DNA from: Megaleporinus macrocephalus
Taxonomy: Eukaryota > Chordata > Actinopteri > Characiformes > Anostomidae
Reading direction: 5' to 3'
Assembly (NCBI GenBank): GCA_021613375.1
Contig: CM038702.1
Location: 21,580,349-21,644,348 of the forward strand
Length of the DNA: 64,000 nucleotides
Shown: positions 52,838 through 64,000 of the stretch, one piece after another
Position numbering within the stretch: position 1 is the first letter of the stretch
Layout of the letters: the number at the start of each line of letters is the position of its first letter
Translations under genes and position numbers: made by a program
Notes under the pieces: generated by a model
What the model was told of the DNA's origin: nothing
What the model saw: only the letters and a program-made list of their open reading frames with translations
Databases searched by the model: none

Positions 52838-55800
52838 GTAAGACGACAACTTGCTGAACCTACTAGCTAGCATAACAAGCAAACAACAACTACAGCAACA
52901 ATAAATAAAGTATTATTACCTCTTATGTTCTTTTTTTCTCTTTATCATGATAATGTGTTACTGCATTGCAAATGTTGTAGACCAATACATACTCGGAAAG
53001 TTAGCATTCCATAAACTGCCATAAGGCCTGGTATATCAACGGCAGTGCACACCTATGTATCTTTACAATGTTCCTGATCATTACATCGATGTAGTTATCT
53101 GTGTAAGAATATGAATTGAATATGAAGTTGCTGGTAGGATGTCGAATTTTAGGCACTTCAGAATGTGCTAACTAGACAGAAAACCTTTCCTGCCAATTTT
53201 TAAGTGGTATTACAAATCTTCATGCTTCTGCATGAATACATAATTTTCTCATGAACATATGACCGATAGTGCACAAGTATTACCTAAAATAAGCAAACTG
53301 AAAGACTAAGCTGCTTTAATATGTTGTATTAATATATATACAATTTCCTAATGCTTTGACAAAGTAAATAAACACGAGTGTTGCTTCATAATCTACATTA
53401 GAACCTGATTTACTTTCTTCTTTTTACAGGAAACAGGTTATGAAGTGGAGTGAGTTGAAAAAGCAAAAGGTGGGTAATAAATATGTCTCTTACTACTTAT
53501 TCATTGGCAGCATTAATTTAAGCATCTTTTCTGCTTTGATGTCTATAAGGAGTTTTTTGCTAAGAAAAGGAGGCAGAAGTGGCAGAACCACCCAAACGCA
53601 CCAGCATCACCTAAAGGAGGCAACACTGGAAACATAGATCTGCTTACAATGTTTATTGTCAACCAGATTGCATTAAAGAAAGAACCCACTGGTAAATGCA
53701 TGGAATATATTACAGAGAAATAAAGAAAATGGGTTGCCACATTTGTTGTTTAACTGACATTGACAGATTATTTACTTCATTTTAATTTCAGGTAAACCTA
53801 AGATAACTTATCTGACTACTTCGAAGGGAACACATAAATGTATGAGTCAGAAGCCCTTAGAGTTGCCAATGAGTCCTTGTTCTCCATCACACTTGATTCT
53901 GACACAAAGTGATCCCCATTACAGGTACCGTTCATTTGGATTGTTCCAGGTAGACAACAGGCTCAGATAACCTACAGCAAAACAAGCTAAAACATTGTCT
54001 TTTTGGATGTCTGCAGTGTCAACACAGGGGGATTGAAAAGGAGAAAACAGAGTCTTCTAGAAGAGTTCAAGTTTAAGGCGGTGAGGGCTGTTCTCTAGTT
54101 GGTGTCATTTAAGAAGCTCTGGTTGGCTCTGGGTTTTTTTTTAATTTATTTTGTTGCAATTTATTTTAATGTTGCCTGACCTATGATTTTTTACTAATTT
54201 CCTACAATTTTTTATATTATTTTTTATTTTTGTTGGTTATTGCTTTAATTTATTTTAGTTATCTGGCGTGCAGTCCTTTCTTTGTAAAGGATATATGTAA
54301 CATTTTATCTGTAAAAGTCAAATTGAAATTATTATTACTATAATAATTATTAATATAATTGTTAACATTAATTATTAGTAATATTACATTACTATTTCTT
54401 TATAGCTCTCACCTGTATTGGAAGCCAACCACTCTGACAACAGTGCTTCAGACTATAAGCACAGAGACCACCATCATCAAGGCAGTGTCAGTTCCTTCTC
54501 TTCAGCCTCCCCAACTTCAGAGGTCTTTCAGTCTAGACACCCAGTCCACATCTCCTCTCCCCCATTATGGGATGCCTCTTGCACAAAGACCTCTCAGGTA
54601 AATGCTCTGAAGAAACACATATCTAAAGCCGCCATGTTTTGATGATGTAAAACAGATAGATCTTCATCTTAAAATCAGTCTTACCATAAGTTTTTTATTC
54701 ATGTTAGTGTATGCCTTTCTCACAGCCAATGGAGGTATGTGAGTACGAGCCTTGGTCAGCTGTGTCTCACAAATCACAATTTGCTCAAAACAACCCACCC
54801 TCTGGAGCCCAGTTTGGGATCATCTCCCATAGGTAATTATAAATGTACCTTATTAAAGAAGTTTCTAGCTCTTAACATTTATGCACCCAGATGCAGTCTG
54901 CTAGCAGGCTCAGATTTCTGATACTCCACTGACTTTTCAAAATTTCTGCATAACAACATAGTTAGGATGTGAATATGAAGTTATTCTGAGCAGTTTGAGG
55001 TGAAATGTTCCATTCTAGAGAAACTTACATTTTCTGAATTGTTCACAGAGGGAATTTTTGAGGGGAACTAGATGTCTGGGCAGTTGTGGGCTGAAGGTTA
55101 GGAATCCGTTTCTGTGACCGTATAGCCGCTGGTTTGATCTCCTAGGCCACCAGGACACAACGAAAGTGCCCTTTAACATGGCACATCACCCCAAGCGCTC
55201 CCCTGGTGCTGTGGATAGGGCTGCCCACTGCTCTGAGCAAGTGTGCTCACTGCCCCCTAGTGTGTATGTTAACGAGTGTGTGTGTATTGTGGGTGTATGG
55301 ATGGGTTAAATTACAAATATGTTGCCTGTTGCCTGAGACATTCCCAACTTCAGATCTCAACCAAAAATACATGGATTTCCACTGTAATAATAACGCAGTA
55401 ACTTTGCATTATTGTTCACATAGTGTTTGATTAAAAAACCTTAGGATGTGAACATTTGTCAGGGTTGAGGGTTTATTTCTGCTTTGCTTATATTTTTAGC
55501 TGTGTATGGGAAGATGAACTAAAATATTCTATTGTTTCATTTTTCTGGAATGTATATATAGTATTAACAACATTTGTGTATTTATTTGTATGTTTGTACT
55601 TATTTATTTATGATAATTAATTATATTTTTCTCTCATGTCACTCTTCAACCATTATGTACAACAGCTTAGAAACCAATGGGCCTTCCCAATATTCAGCTG
55701 ATGAATACCCACCTAATCCTTTAGAACAGAATGATCAGCAAGATGAGCCACTGTTTCTGGGGTTCCGTTGTGAAGAATATGAAGGTCAAGGTACTAACTT

Positions 55801-58800
55801 TGAGCCTCATCTGTTGCTTTGAACACTGTAGAGAGGTTTGTTTTCCTTTTAAGAAGGACATTCAAGGTTTTCAAAGTATTCACACTCTTCAGGTATAACT
55901 ATTAAGTACTTGTTACACATTTATAATGTAGTTTCATTTGTTCTTCTTCTTTTGCTGATTGCAGACTTCTTTAGTGACAAAACAAACAAGCTTCTTCTTC
56001 AGGAGCAGGCATCCCCTCCCCCTACAGGAGGACAGTTAGTAGCCTGATTTATACCAAATTTGTATGCCTGTTTTCAATACAAAAATGTGTTGCAACTTTA
56101 ACAATATTGATTTGTGACATTCTAGCAGTGATTTCAGTGAATCATTCACCAGGGACCACAGTGCTGATTTCTTACCCCAGGTATTTGGGTCATGTTAACT
56201 AAAACTTTTATTTTAGACATGCTGTTTGACCGATTGTATTGGATATCAACACATAATTTATCTGCCTGACTTAAATATTGTATATAGCATGTACAGTCAT
56301 CTAAAAGTAAACAGAATTAACAGATCAGGGAGTGTATGCAGTTATCCAACCACTGCACAGTTTATTAGGAAATGCTGCCACCATGTGGTGTGATAAATTA
56401 TAAACCTCATGGTGTTTGATGTTTTCTCTTTAGCCTATTGGTTCAAAGCAGGGATTTAGATATGCTGACTGCAGACCATGTAAGTTTCATGCACTTATAT
56501 TACGGCTTGTGTGCTTGATTAAATTTGAATAGAGAACAAATGAAGTGTGTTGCTACAGGTAGTGCACCAAGCAGTGTCTCCAGTAGCGCCTATGAGATGC
56601 CAGTAAGGTATTCTCAAAGAGTGGACTGTGTCGGTTTAGATACTGTAAGTACAACACTGCACAATTTTGAAGTGTAGGGACAAAAAATTGAATAGTTTAG
56701 ATAAATCCATCTGCTACACTATTAATGTTGAATGAATAAACCTTGCTCTCTACCCACACAATATATATATATATTTATAACATTAAACCACCTTGTTTCT
56801 ACATTCAAAAACTAGTTACCCTGCAAAAACAACAGAAGTAATTTACAACAGTAGACGTGTAAATAATATGTGCATAAATAATAATAAGAATTTAATGGGG
56901 TTAATTTGTAAAGGACATTTTTTTATTTTTAATGTAAAAAACAAACAGAAAAACACTGATATAGAACCCATAACTCTATATGGAAACATTTTAAAACTGC
57001 AACACTTTGCATGTTAATTTAAGAGATAAGGAAGCTGCAGATAAAATGTTCAATTACACTTAAAGCTTAACTTGAGGAATGTGTGTGGGCCTATTGTCCT
57101 GTTCTTTAGACATTTTTGCTAAATGTTTAAAACTGGAGTAGAGAAACTGCTGATTGAGACCATATCACAGTTTATTCTACCCCCATCAATATGAGTGTAA
57201 TTTTGCTTTCTCGCCTCAAAAATGTTGTCACACAAGTATGCCACACTTCACACTTCTCCTGTCAGCTCAGAAGCGGGGTGGGTGGGTTTGCACCACTCCT
57301 GTAGTTTATTTCTGACTGGGGGTGTTACAACTTACCCGTTACAACCCTCTCCAGTCTCCATAATATTATGTATTCAACAGAACAATATGCAGTATACACA
57401 GCCTGCTGCTTCTCACAAGCAGACGTGCCACTGTGAGGACATTACAGCAATAAGAAGCCAACACTGTTTATCAGGAACAAGTGCTACAAGACGAGTCCTG
57501 TCCCTCAGCCAGAAGGTGATATGTAGACCTAATTATAACTACACTCATCATTCATTTTATCAGGTCCACTCACCATATAGCTTTTACCTTACTGTTTCTC
57601 TGCATTTGTTAAACATATTTAACCTGTTTTCTCAAGATCAGGGTCCACCCATGACCAGCACAGAATCTGTATTATTATTTGGTGTGTCATTCTTAGCACA
57701 GCAATGACACTGACATAGTGGTGGTGTGTTAGTGTGTGTGTTGCACTGGTATGAGTAAATCAGACCCAACAGTACTGCTGGAGTTTTTAAACACTGTGTC
57801 CACTCATTGTCCTAAAGTCAGACATGATGGCTCATTTGATGCTGCCCAGTTTGTGTTAATCCAGTCCATCATCTGTGAAAGCATATTATGCAGGGAAACA
57901 GATGGACCACAGTCTGTAAATGCAGAACAACAACTGTAGAAGTGCATTGATATGAGGGACGATCTTTTAAAATGGCCAAAGTATAGATTCAAGATAGGAA
58001 TGCTTAATGAAGTGGTCAGTCAATGTAAAAACCAATGAGGGTAGTGAGCGAGATGGTAAAGTCCAGGAGATTTTTAGAAGCTTCTGATTACTTGTTAGTT
58101 GTGAAGTCTTTTTTTTCCTTCTTGTCTACAGACTGACCCGCAAAGTGTCATAATACATGAGAACACATTTCCCAGGACACGAAATGTGGAAACACAAACT
58201 ACAGCTGTTGCCACTTTAACATGTCAAGATGCTTCAGTACAGTGTTGTCTTTTAAAAACAGAAAGGAAGCTAAGTACTTCTACTGAGCACACAGCTCTCC
58301 ATAAAAGTACACATAGAAACAGAAAAGCTACCACTTCTACCACCAGGAGGCAGACTGGTAAAAGCAATAAAAGTGCTCCAAATGTTACTCAGTGTACTCT
58401 ATCAGAAATCCATAAAGTGAAGTGGAACACGCCCTGGCAGACGTCAACAACAAGGGCCACACAGCAGGTTCCAGAAGCAATCACAGGACAAGAAAGTTCC
58501 TGCAAATCAAAGAGTCGAGCACCCATGAGCAAACACCCCTTACCTACACCGCACTGCTCCTACACCAGTGCCCCAGGTATCAATAATTAACCAATTGTGA
58601 GCCCATGTGAAATACATTTTCCAGACTATTATAATGATTACTGTGAACTTGATGGAGACCAGTGGAGCATAAAGAATCATAATTATATTGCATGAATCTG
58701 CAAGCCGAACATGCTAACTTGTTTGAGGTTAAAAATAGCTAAATTTATGCAAGATACATTTTTTTCTTTGCAGATTCAAAAGAGAACCTGCCAGGGAATA

Positions 58801-58991
58801 TGCTGGTGAGAAGAGAAAGGTGTGAAGGTCATAAGGAGGAGAGCGTGAATCAAAACCCTGCTGAGAACGCCTGGAGCACAGAGGAGCACGGCAGAGAGGG
58901 AGGTGTGAACTGGATCTCTGGGGAGACGGAAACTCTTCAGGAAATTGCAGACATTCTGCTGATGCTCAAGCAGAAAAATAAGCATCCATGA
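52815..58991 (+). CDS. redic1: Regulator of DNA class I crossover intermediates 1 (C12orf40 orthologue), complete
   Basis: REDIC1 is a vertebrate meiotic protein reported at recombination sites and needed for crossover formation and male fertility. Fourteen exons (52815-52837, 53430-53469, 53550-53691, 53792-53924, 54017-54080, 54406-54597, 54726-54832, 55666-55784, 55965-56034, 56126-56180, 56434-56479, 56559-56644, 58132-58576, 58774-58991) join in phase to 579 residues, against about 652 in human. Recognition rests on the start MNWVGGSR, identical to human, the basic KQKEFFAKKRRQKW segment, DLLTMFIVNQI at residues 51-61 (human DILNLYMVNQI) and the late motif ETQTTAVATLTCQDASVQC. The middle is low-complexity, Ser-rich and poorly conserved. 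A predicted helix (LQEIADILLMLKQK) closes the protein. Small middle exons are less certain than the ends. Confidence 0.9.
53430..53469 (+). CDS. redic1: redic1 exon 2
   Basis: A 40-bp exon encoding KQVMKWSELKKQK after the split Arg. The acceptor is TTACAG|G and the donor AAG|GTGGGT. Confidence 0.85.
53550..53691 (+). CDS. redic1: redic1 exon 3 (conserved N-terminal region)
   Basis: A 142-bp exon encoding EFFAKKRRQKWQNHPNAPAS through DLLTMFIVNQIALKKEPT plus one base. This is the best conserved part of the family. The acceptor is TATAAG|G and the donor ACTG|GTAAAT. Confidence 0.92.
53792..53924 (+). CDS. redic1: redic1 exon 4
   Basis: A 133-bp exon encoding GKPKITYLTTSKGTHKCMSQ through LTQSDPHY plus two bases. 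The acceptor is TTTCAG|G and the donor ACAG|GTACCG. Confidence 0.85.
54017..54080 (+). CDS. redic1: redic1 exon 5
   Basis: A 64-bp exon encoding (S)VNTGGLKRRKQSLLEEFKFKA, ending phase 0 at GCG|GTGAGG. The acceptor is CTGCAG|T. Confidence 0.8.
54406..54597 (+). CDS. redic1: redic1 exon 6
   Basis: A 192-bp, phase-0 exon encoding LSPVLEANHSDNSASDYKHR through WDASCTKTSQ; rich in Ser and His. The acceptor is TTATAG|C and the donor CAG|GTAAAT. Confidence 0.85.
54726..54832 (+). CDS. redic1: redic1 exon 7
   Basis: A 107-bp exon encoding PMEVCEYEPWSAVSHKSQFA through QFGIISH plus two bases. The acceptor is CTCACAG|C and the donor ATAG|GTAATT. Confidence 0.82.
54833..55665 (+). other. redic1: redic1 intron 7, with SINE
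   Basis: An 833-bp intron largely made of a tRNA-derived SINE (55068-55310) and AT-rich sequence. No extra exon is visible. Confidence 0.65.
55068..55310 (+). mobile_element. tRNA-derived SINE
   Basis: A head with box A-like GGGCTGAAGGTTAGGAA and box B-like GGTTTGATCTC (55131-55141) is followed by GTGCCCTTTAACATGGCACA and GGGCTGCCCACTGCTCTGAG, the body of a common teleost SINE. Box B has a C-to-T change, so it is decayed. It is not a tRNA gene. Confidence 0.7.
55666..55784 (+). CDS. redic1: redic1 exon 8
   Basis: A 119-bp exon encoding (S)LETNGPSQYSADEYPPNPLE through FLGFRCEEYE plus one base. The acceptor is CAACAG|C and the donor GAAG|GTCAAG. Confidence 0.82.
55965..56034 (+). CDS. redic1: redic1 exon 9
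   Basis: A 70-bp exon encoding (D)FFSDKTNKLLLQEQASPPPT then GG. The donor is the weaker GACA|GTTAGT. Reading through instead gives a stop within a few codons, so this donor was chosen to keep phase with exon 10. Confidence 0.75.
56126..56180 (+). CDS. redic1: redic1 exon 10
   Basis: A 55-bp exon encoding (H)SDFSESFTRDHSADFLPQ. The acceptor is TTCTAG|C and the donor CAG|GTATTT. Confidence 0.75.
56434..56479 (+). CDS. redic1: redic1 exon 11
   Basis: A 46-bp exon encoding PIGSKQGFRYADCRP plus one base. The acceptor is CTTTAG|C and the donor CCAT|GTAAGT. Confidence 0.75.
56559..56644 (+). CDS. redic1: redic1 exon 12
   Basis: An 86-bp exon encoding (C)SAPSSVSSSAYEMPVRYSQR then VDCVGLDT. The acceptor is CTACAG|G and the donor ACT|GTAAGT. 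Confidence 0.8.
56645..58131 (+). other. redic1: redic1 intron 12, with foldback element
   Basis: A 1.5-kb intron that contains a partial foldback element (57540-57925). The 161-codon ORF at 57222-57707 overlaps this repeat and is not considered coding. Confidence 0.65.
57540..57925. mobile_element. Partial foldback element
   Basis: Shared words with the other copies are TTCATTTTATCAGGTCCACT, GGTGGTGTGTTAGTGTGTG and CAGATGGACCACAGTCTGTA. Much of the centre is deleted. Confidence 0.65.
58132..58576 (+). CDS. redic1: redic1 exon 13 (largest)
   Basis: A 445-bp exon from TDPQSVIIHENTFPRTRNVE to the SYTSAP region plus one base. It contains ETQTTAVATLTCQDASVQC, which resembles the human 'IQTE...VAIQC' segment, then a Ser/Thr/Lys-rich stretch. 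The acceptor is CTACAG|A and the donor CCAG|GTATCA. Confidence 0.88.
58774..58991 (+). CDS. redic1: redic1 exon 14 (C-terminus)
   Basis: A 218-bp exon encoding (D)SKENLPGNMLVRRERCEGHK through WISGETETLQEIADILLMLK and KQKNKHP-like end, then the stop at 58989-58991. The acceptor is TTGCAG|A. Confidence 0.87.
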
Positions 58992-61345
58992 AACGGGAGG
59001 GGGAGATGACTCAGACCTGCTTTGTATGTTGTGAGTTAGCATCTGTTGCTGATTAATGTGTTCTTAGGTACACTGAATTGTATATGTGATTTTCACTTGA
59101 ATAAGTAGATTATAATACAGTTTTTCGGTTTACCTACATTAATAGCATAACCAGAATGTATTTGATTAATATGGAAATCATACACATTTGAGTGAAACAT
59201 GCAATGCATACCTTTCTTTCAGTGTGTCGCCACTAATGCATCAAAATTGGTTTCATGTGGCGTAGTTGATTATTCCACAGCACAACTTGAGAGTTAAAGA
59301 CCAAAATATGAATTGGACAATTATTTCTTTTTTTATTGTTTAAATTTTCAAATGTCATTAATATATTAAGTTTTATAGAATATAAATCTAGCAAAACATT
59401 TACAGCAACAATAATCAAATTAACTGTACAACACTATCCATATTTTTTTGTATTCACTAGTTTCCATTGACTGTAGAAACACAGCTTTGTAGATAATAAA
59501 GGTAATAATTTAATGTAGAAAAAAAAACAAACACACGCACGCACATCCATTCACTAGAAACATTAGCTGTGTCACTTCAAAGTAACACAATGAGTTGCTG
59601 ACTTTGGAGCATTCTCCATAGTCAAGTACATTCTAAAAACACATATCTGACACACCAGAATCTCTGATCAGTAAAGCTCTGAGTCTTGATATACAAGCAG
59701 GAATGTATTAAACCATCTCCCACGGTTTAATGCCATAATCAGAACTTTTATCAGTGTACCTGATTAAAATCACATTGCAAGACTGCCGCTCTATAGTGTG
59801 CTTCTCCCTATTGGCCAAACTCAGCAAGCTTCAGTGTTAAACATGAAAACACAACCATGTATCTGTTTGCGCTAACAGTAGAAAAAAAAACATAATACAC
59901 AAGGCCTGATGTGCACAATCACTAAAAAACTGGTCACTAAAACAAATGCGCATAAAAAGCACTTGTGTTAGTTTGCTGGATATTGTTGCTTTTACAATAC
60001 CTATCGACTGCTTTGTTACACACACAGCCACGACATGTCAGCTTGGCACAAATCTATGTGTACCAGACTACCAAGGTGTACTCACAGTAGTACAATACAA
60101 AACATAACATTGGATATTACGCTACTCGTCAAAACAGGTATTTCACTCTGTTACATGGACAAGAGCTATGCGATGCTGTGCTATTTGTACACAAGGCTAT
60201 AAAGGAAGACAAAATTAAACTGAGTCAAAAAGACAAAGGTAAACTTGGACTTGAGTTGTACAATCCAAAAAAGAACAGATAAAATATGAAGCTGATTTGG
60301 GAGGTCATTGCACACTAACCTAAAATACTTTCTAAGCTCAAAACACATCAGTACACACTAAGCTCCTAATACCTATTTGAGACGAAGGGGTTGCGTCTTG
60401 AACTATTAAACTGCTGGCAAAAGAAGCAGTGTGAGACAATTTAGGCTACAACTCAGTTGTGATATGCTACACATTTTAAAATGACATTTGCAAAAGACAC
60501 ATATTTGTTTATACCGCAGTTTGCCGTATAATCGTAAGTATTTTCAGTGAATATTGCACCTCTGAACTGTAGAATGCTGTTCACAGATATTGATCCTAGG
60601 AGTCGAGAGTTGTTACTTTAGTTTTGCTATACTATTCAAATGTAATTACTTAATTACATAATTCGTTATATAGTTACATAATGAATAGCATTTACATTAT
60701 ACAAGAAGGTTTTTTTTTCTTTCCGTGAAACAAGACTGTGCACACTACAATGACTTTCCATTCAATTCAAATCATAAAATATCTGCTCTATATATTCTGC
60801 TATCAAATTGAAAGTGGAGAATCTGGAGAATCAGAAGTTCTCTGATTGTTTATATGAGCTACGTGTGAGAAGCAGTTTATGTTAAATTACACCATGTCTT
60901 TGTTACTGCAGATGGTAACTGCAACTTCTAAGGGTTATTTAAACATTGGTGCCAACAGAGTCCTAGTGTGCTTAGCATTTCCACACATACGTAAGACTTT
61001 CATATTTCATCCCAAGAAACATCTCATGGTGTGGAAATGAGCACTAAAACAGTGCTGTCGGTATATTATACATTTGCACGTACCACTGAACTCAGAAACG
61101 TAGTGTTGACATCAGACAAAAGCTGGCTTGGTGAATGCATGTGTAATGGATTGTGCTCTTCATGGCAACTTCATTTTCTTTCAGTAGTGGTGGACTGTTG
61201 TATGCGTAAGATGCAGCCTGACTGGTACAGACGGACCGGGTGTCAGGGTAGAGTGAAGCTAAAAGACAGATTCATTCTCTTTGCCTGCCCTGTATGGAGC
61301 CTGAGAGAGGATTCACAGGGATGTTCTTTGAGTTGCATTACAGGG
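58992..61345. other. Convergent tail-to-tail region with 3' UTRs of redic1 and slc2a13
   Basis: No gene is visible. AATAAA at 59495-59500 could serve redic1 on the plus strand, and TTTATT at 59332-59337 (AATAAA on minus) could end a roughly 2-kb slc2a13 3' UTR. If both are used, the transcripts overlap by about 170 bp. This is positional evidence only. Confidence 0.4.
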
Positions 61346-61572
61346 TTACTCCACATCTGAGGCATCGTTGTCCGATAGGTGGTAATTCGAGCCTTTGACC
61401 CTGATGTACTCCACCTGCCGGCCCTCGTCTGAGTCTGAGGCGCCGCAGGAGCACAGGCGGTTCTCGAAAAGTGACTCTATCTCCTCCAGCCGTCGGCCTT
61501 TGGTCTCGGGGAGGCAGCCGTAAATGAAGAAGAAGCCCAGCAGAGCCAAGCTGGAGTACAGAAAGAATGCAC
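61346..61572 (-). CDS. slc2a13: slc2a13 last coding exon
   Basis: A 227-bp exon including the stop at 61348-61346. It encodes the last membrane helix, the [12 protein letters not shown] motif typical of sugar porters, and the cytoplasmic tail. The acceptor is TTCCAG|G. Confidence 0.96.
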
Positions 61573-62518
61573 CTGGAAGATAACAGATAAATCTCACTCC
61601 AAACTGAGAACAGAGGAGAAAATGAACTGCAAGCTTCCTCAAAACACTTTAAAAACGATTTAATTCCCTACTGTCCAATGAGGGACCAAATGATTTGGCA
61701 CTATTAATCTTTTGTAAATCACAAACAAAAGTGCACTTGAAACTGCCCTTGAACGAAATGGAAAAGTTCAAGATTTCTGCCAAATAGTTGATGAGGGAAA
61801 TTAAATAACTAAGCCAAACATATAAACATGTTACATGCGGCTATAAAATCTTTACGTAAGCTTATTATGTATAAAGTATACCAGATGATGTGATTATTAC
61901 TGATGCAATTAATATTTATTTACTGATGCAATCATGATTCTTGATGTTTGCATATGTATATAGCACTCCAAAAACTAAGAAGTCCGCTATTGTTTGTAGT
62001 CCACTTTGTGTCTAATCATATAAATTGCAAGCCAGTAACAGGGGGGTAACAGAGCAAGTGCATGGCTGTGATGTCCTGTGATGATATGTGTCATAACATT
62101 ACCGTAGTAGGTGAAGTACTGGGCTAAGTGGAGGAATGTCAGAGACACCAGCACATTGAAAGTCCAGTTCACACCAGCCGAGCAGGCGTTGCCTGTGCTT
62201 CTGGCCCACAGAGGGTAGATCTCTGAGTTAACAGTCCATGGCATTGGGCCCAGTCCTGCAAGGACAATAACAGCTTACTGTAGCACCTAAGAAATCCTAT
62301 TCAAAACCACAACAAGCTTTTTTCAAGACACCAGTCAGGCTTTTGTTATAAAATTAGCGCTTTGAAAGTATAACACAGTTATAGTTTTCATTTTCATACC
62401 TGGAGCAAAGAAAGCCAAGTACAGGATAAGTCCCAAGAGCACTACCCAAGAGTAGGAGGTTGGACAGAAATTATAAGCCCAAAGACTGTGATCTGCAGAC
62501 TGGGTTGAGTTGGAGCAC
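61346..62518 (-). CDS. slc2a13: Proton/myo-inositol cotransporter (HMIT), last three exons
   Basis: SLC2A13 is a 12-helix sugar-porter family H+/myo-inositol symporter. The three exons (62518-62400, 62255-62103, 61572-61346) encode about 165 C-terminal residues. They include [38 protein letters not shown] (a sugar-porter signature region before the last helices), [12 protein letters not shown], the final helix [20 protein letters not shown] and [17 protein letters not shown]. The tail [19 protein letters not shown] is, as I recall it, identical to human. The gene continues off the right edge. Confidence 0.95.
62103..62255 (-). CDS. slc2a13: slc2a13 penultimate exon
   Basis: A 153-bp exon from [20 protein letters not shown] to AQYFTYYG, split at both ends within Gly codons. 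The acceptor is TTGCAG|G and the donor TACG|GTAATG. Confidence 0.95.
62400..62518 (-). CDS. slc2a13: slc2a13 antepenultimate exon
   Basis: A 119-bp exon encoding [20 protein letters not shown] through [10 protein letters not shown] plus one base. The first part is the end of the Cys-rich extracellular loop. The acceptor is CCACAG|G and the donor CCAG|GTATGA. Confidence 0.92.
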
Positions 62519-64000
62519 CTGTGGCACAGTTGAAATTAATGACAGAGTATCAACTTTCTACAGCAAGTGTTCACTTAACCTAACTGTATGACTATGTCAC
62601 AACATATACTAGGAAAAGAGAAGTCTCTTGCTTAGGTAGCAAAACTGGAATGGAGTCATTACATATTGATCTGAATGAGGCAGTTATACCTGACAAGTCA
62701 TGTCAGTATCAATTGTAATGGATAATAATATTCAGTATAGTATGTGCTTACTAATTGGACAAAATAAACTATTTTTAAAAGTAAAAAAGCGTAGCATATT
62801 TTTAATGTGTATATTCCTTTATTAATTAAATCTTTACTCCAGTTTTTAAAATAATGTGTCAAAATAATTGTGCTGAGATGTATTTTATTGCTTCTCAAGA
62901 ATCATAATCAGTAATAAACGGTTTAAATCCTTATCCACATTATCAAATTGTTGATGTAAACAAAGTAAGTGGTTCGATTTCAGATAGTCAACTCAGATTT
63001 CTCTACAGCAGTGGTGATGGGAGCCATGGTTTATGTTGAGAATAGAAACAATAATATACATGTGCCCATAGTTGTGTAGGTAATGTTGATGATGGCAAAA
63101 TGGTGGTAAATCTGAAACAACCTTACAATCTCTGCATGTAACTATTCACCATTAATGTATTTTTAAAAAATGGTTTAGGGCAAAATCTTCTCAAACATAA
63201 GAAAATAGCTGGCACAAGTGGGTTAAAATTATGCCAGGTTCACAATTGTCACAAAGAGGGGGTGCCAGTACCTATTGTGAGCTTTACTACCATCCATCCA
63301 TTCAGTATTCATAAGTCTTTTCAAATTTAAAGAAAGAACTTCTCTGAACTTCTCTTCCAGTTTTTGGCTCTAATTATGTTGATCATTATAAACTTCCTTT
63401 GTGATGCAAATGCACAAGTAAACAACATACTTGTAATGTAATCCAAATGCAATGTAATGCTGCTTATTTGGTTATTTTTTTCTTTATTTGACTGACTTTT
63501 TAACAGGGTTACCAATCATATTCAGTCATGTGGACACTGAATTAGAAATGGCCTCAATTGGTCTATTATGACTGAGGTGTATGCATAAAAGTATTCTATT
63601 CTGATTGAGCTATTAGTTGGATTATTAATGAATTATCAGGCTGCATGTAGTTGTGGCTTAGGTCTTAGGCACGAGGCAGCATATTCACAACCATTTTGTG
63701 CAATAACTTGTGACAAGAATTTAAAAAACACTTAAATCTGGTGATTATTTCTGTTGGTGTTAATGGTGTTAAAAAAAGAAATGGAGATACTTTGTTTATT
63801 CCAGTAGTGACTTCTGGTTCTTATTATAACCACTGTGAACAATTCTCAGCAAGATTCTCTACAACACACTATGTCGAACCAGTCACAATAATTCTGCCTA
63901 TTTGTTTGTATTGTAACTATTTCATTATCCAGGTATTTGAAAATAACAACTGAAATTCATATTTAACTAGAAAAGACAAAACATTGTCTTGAACATAACA
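62519..64000 (-). other. slc2a13: slc2a13 intron (runs off the right edge)
   Basis: AT-rich intron; no exon or recognisable repeat stands out. Confidence 0.65.

Noticed and set aside
55068..55310. tRNA gene
   Set aside because: The A and B boxes belong to a degraded SINE followed by a SINE body, with no foldable tRNA acceptor stem seen.
57222..57707. 161-codon plus-strand ORF in redic1 intron 12
   Set aside because: Its 3' half lies inside a foldback repeat and it lacks any recognisable domain.

Overview
The window is vertebrate nuclear DNA, almost certainly from a ray-finned fish. It is AT-rich, has short coding exons with GT/AG introns, and is full of teleost-type repeats (Tc1/mariner, hAT, L2-like LINE tail, tRNA-derived SINE). 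The repeat at 25595-26320 and 38322-38968 is a type I associate with characiform and siluriform fish, so an otophysan is my best guess; that is inference.

Four protein-coding genes are present. Left to right: the 5' half of the motor domain of kif21a (minus, exons 1-7, 24309 down to 123, running off the left edge); a complete abcd2 (minus, 10 exons, 49877 down to 32842, 735 codons plus stop); a complete redic1/C12orf40 orthologue (plus, 14 exons, 52815 to 58991, 579 codons plus stop); and the last three exons of slc2a13 (minus, 62518 down to 61346, continuing off the right edge). I assembled the exons by hand. Every junction has GT/AG sites and the reading phase is kept across each one. From memory, gene order and orientation match human 12q12 (KIF21A, ABCD2, C12orf40/REDIC1, SLC2A13).

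Layout: 1-24309 is kif21a, mostly its 18.5-kb first intron. About 24310-24760 is its CpG-rich promoter. About 24760-32450 is a transposon-rich gap. 32842-49877 is abcd2, with a LINE relic in intron 4 and a hAT element in intron 3. 49878-52814 is a divergent intergenic region that contains a tandem duplication of the abcd2 5' end and promoter. 52815-58991 is redic1. 58992-61345 is a convergent tail-to-tail region. 61346-64000 is the end of slc2a13.

The genes do not form a functional unit. They are a microtubule motor that limits microtubule growth, a peroxisomal very-long-chain acyl-CoA transporter, a meiotic crossover factor and a proton/myo-inositol symporter, kept together by conserved synteny. 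I found no previously undescribed multi-gene system. The most interesting points are the duplicated abcd2 promoter, the hidden many-exon redic1 gene, a microsatellite serving as the polypyrimidine tract of a kif21a exon, and several well-bounded transposons.
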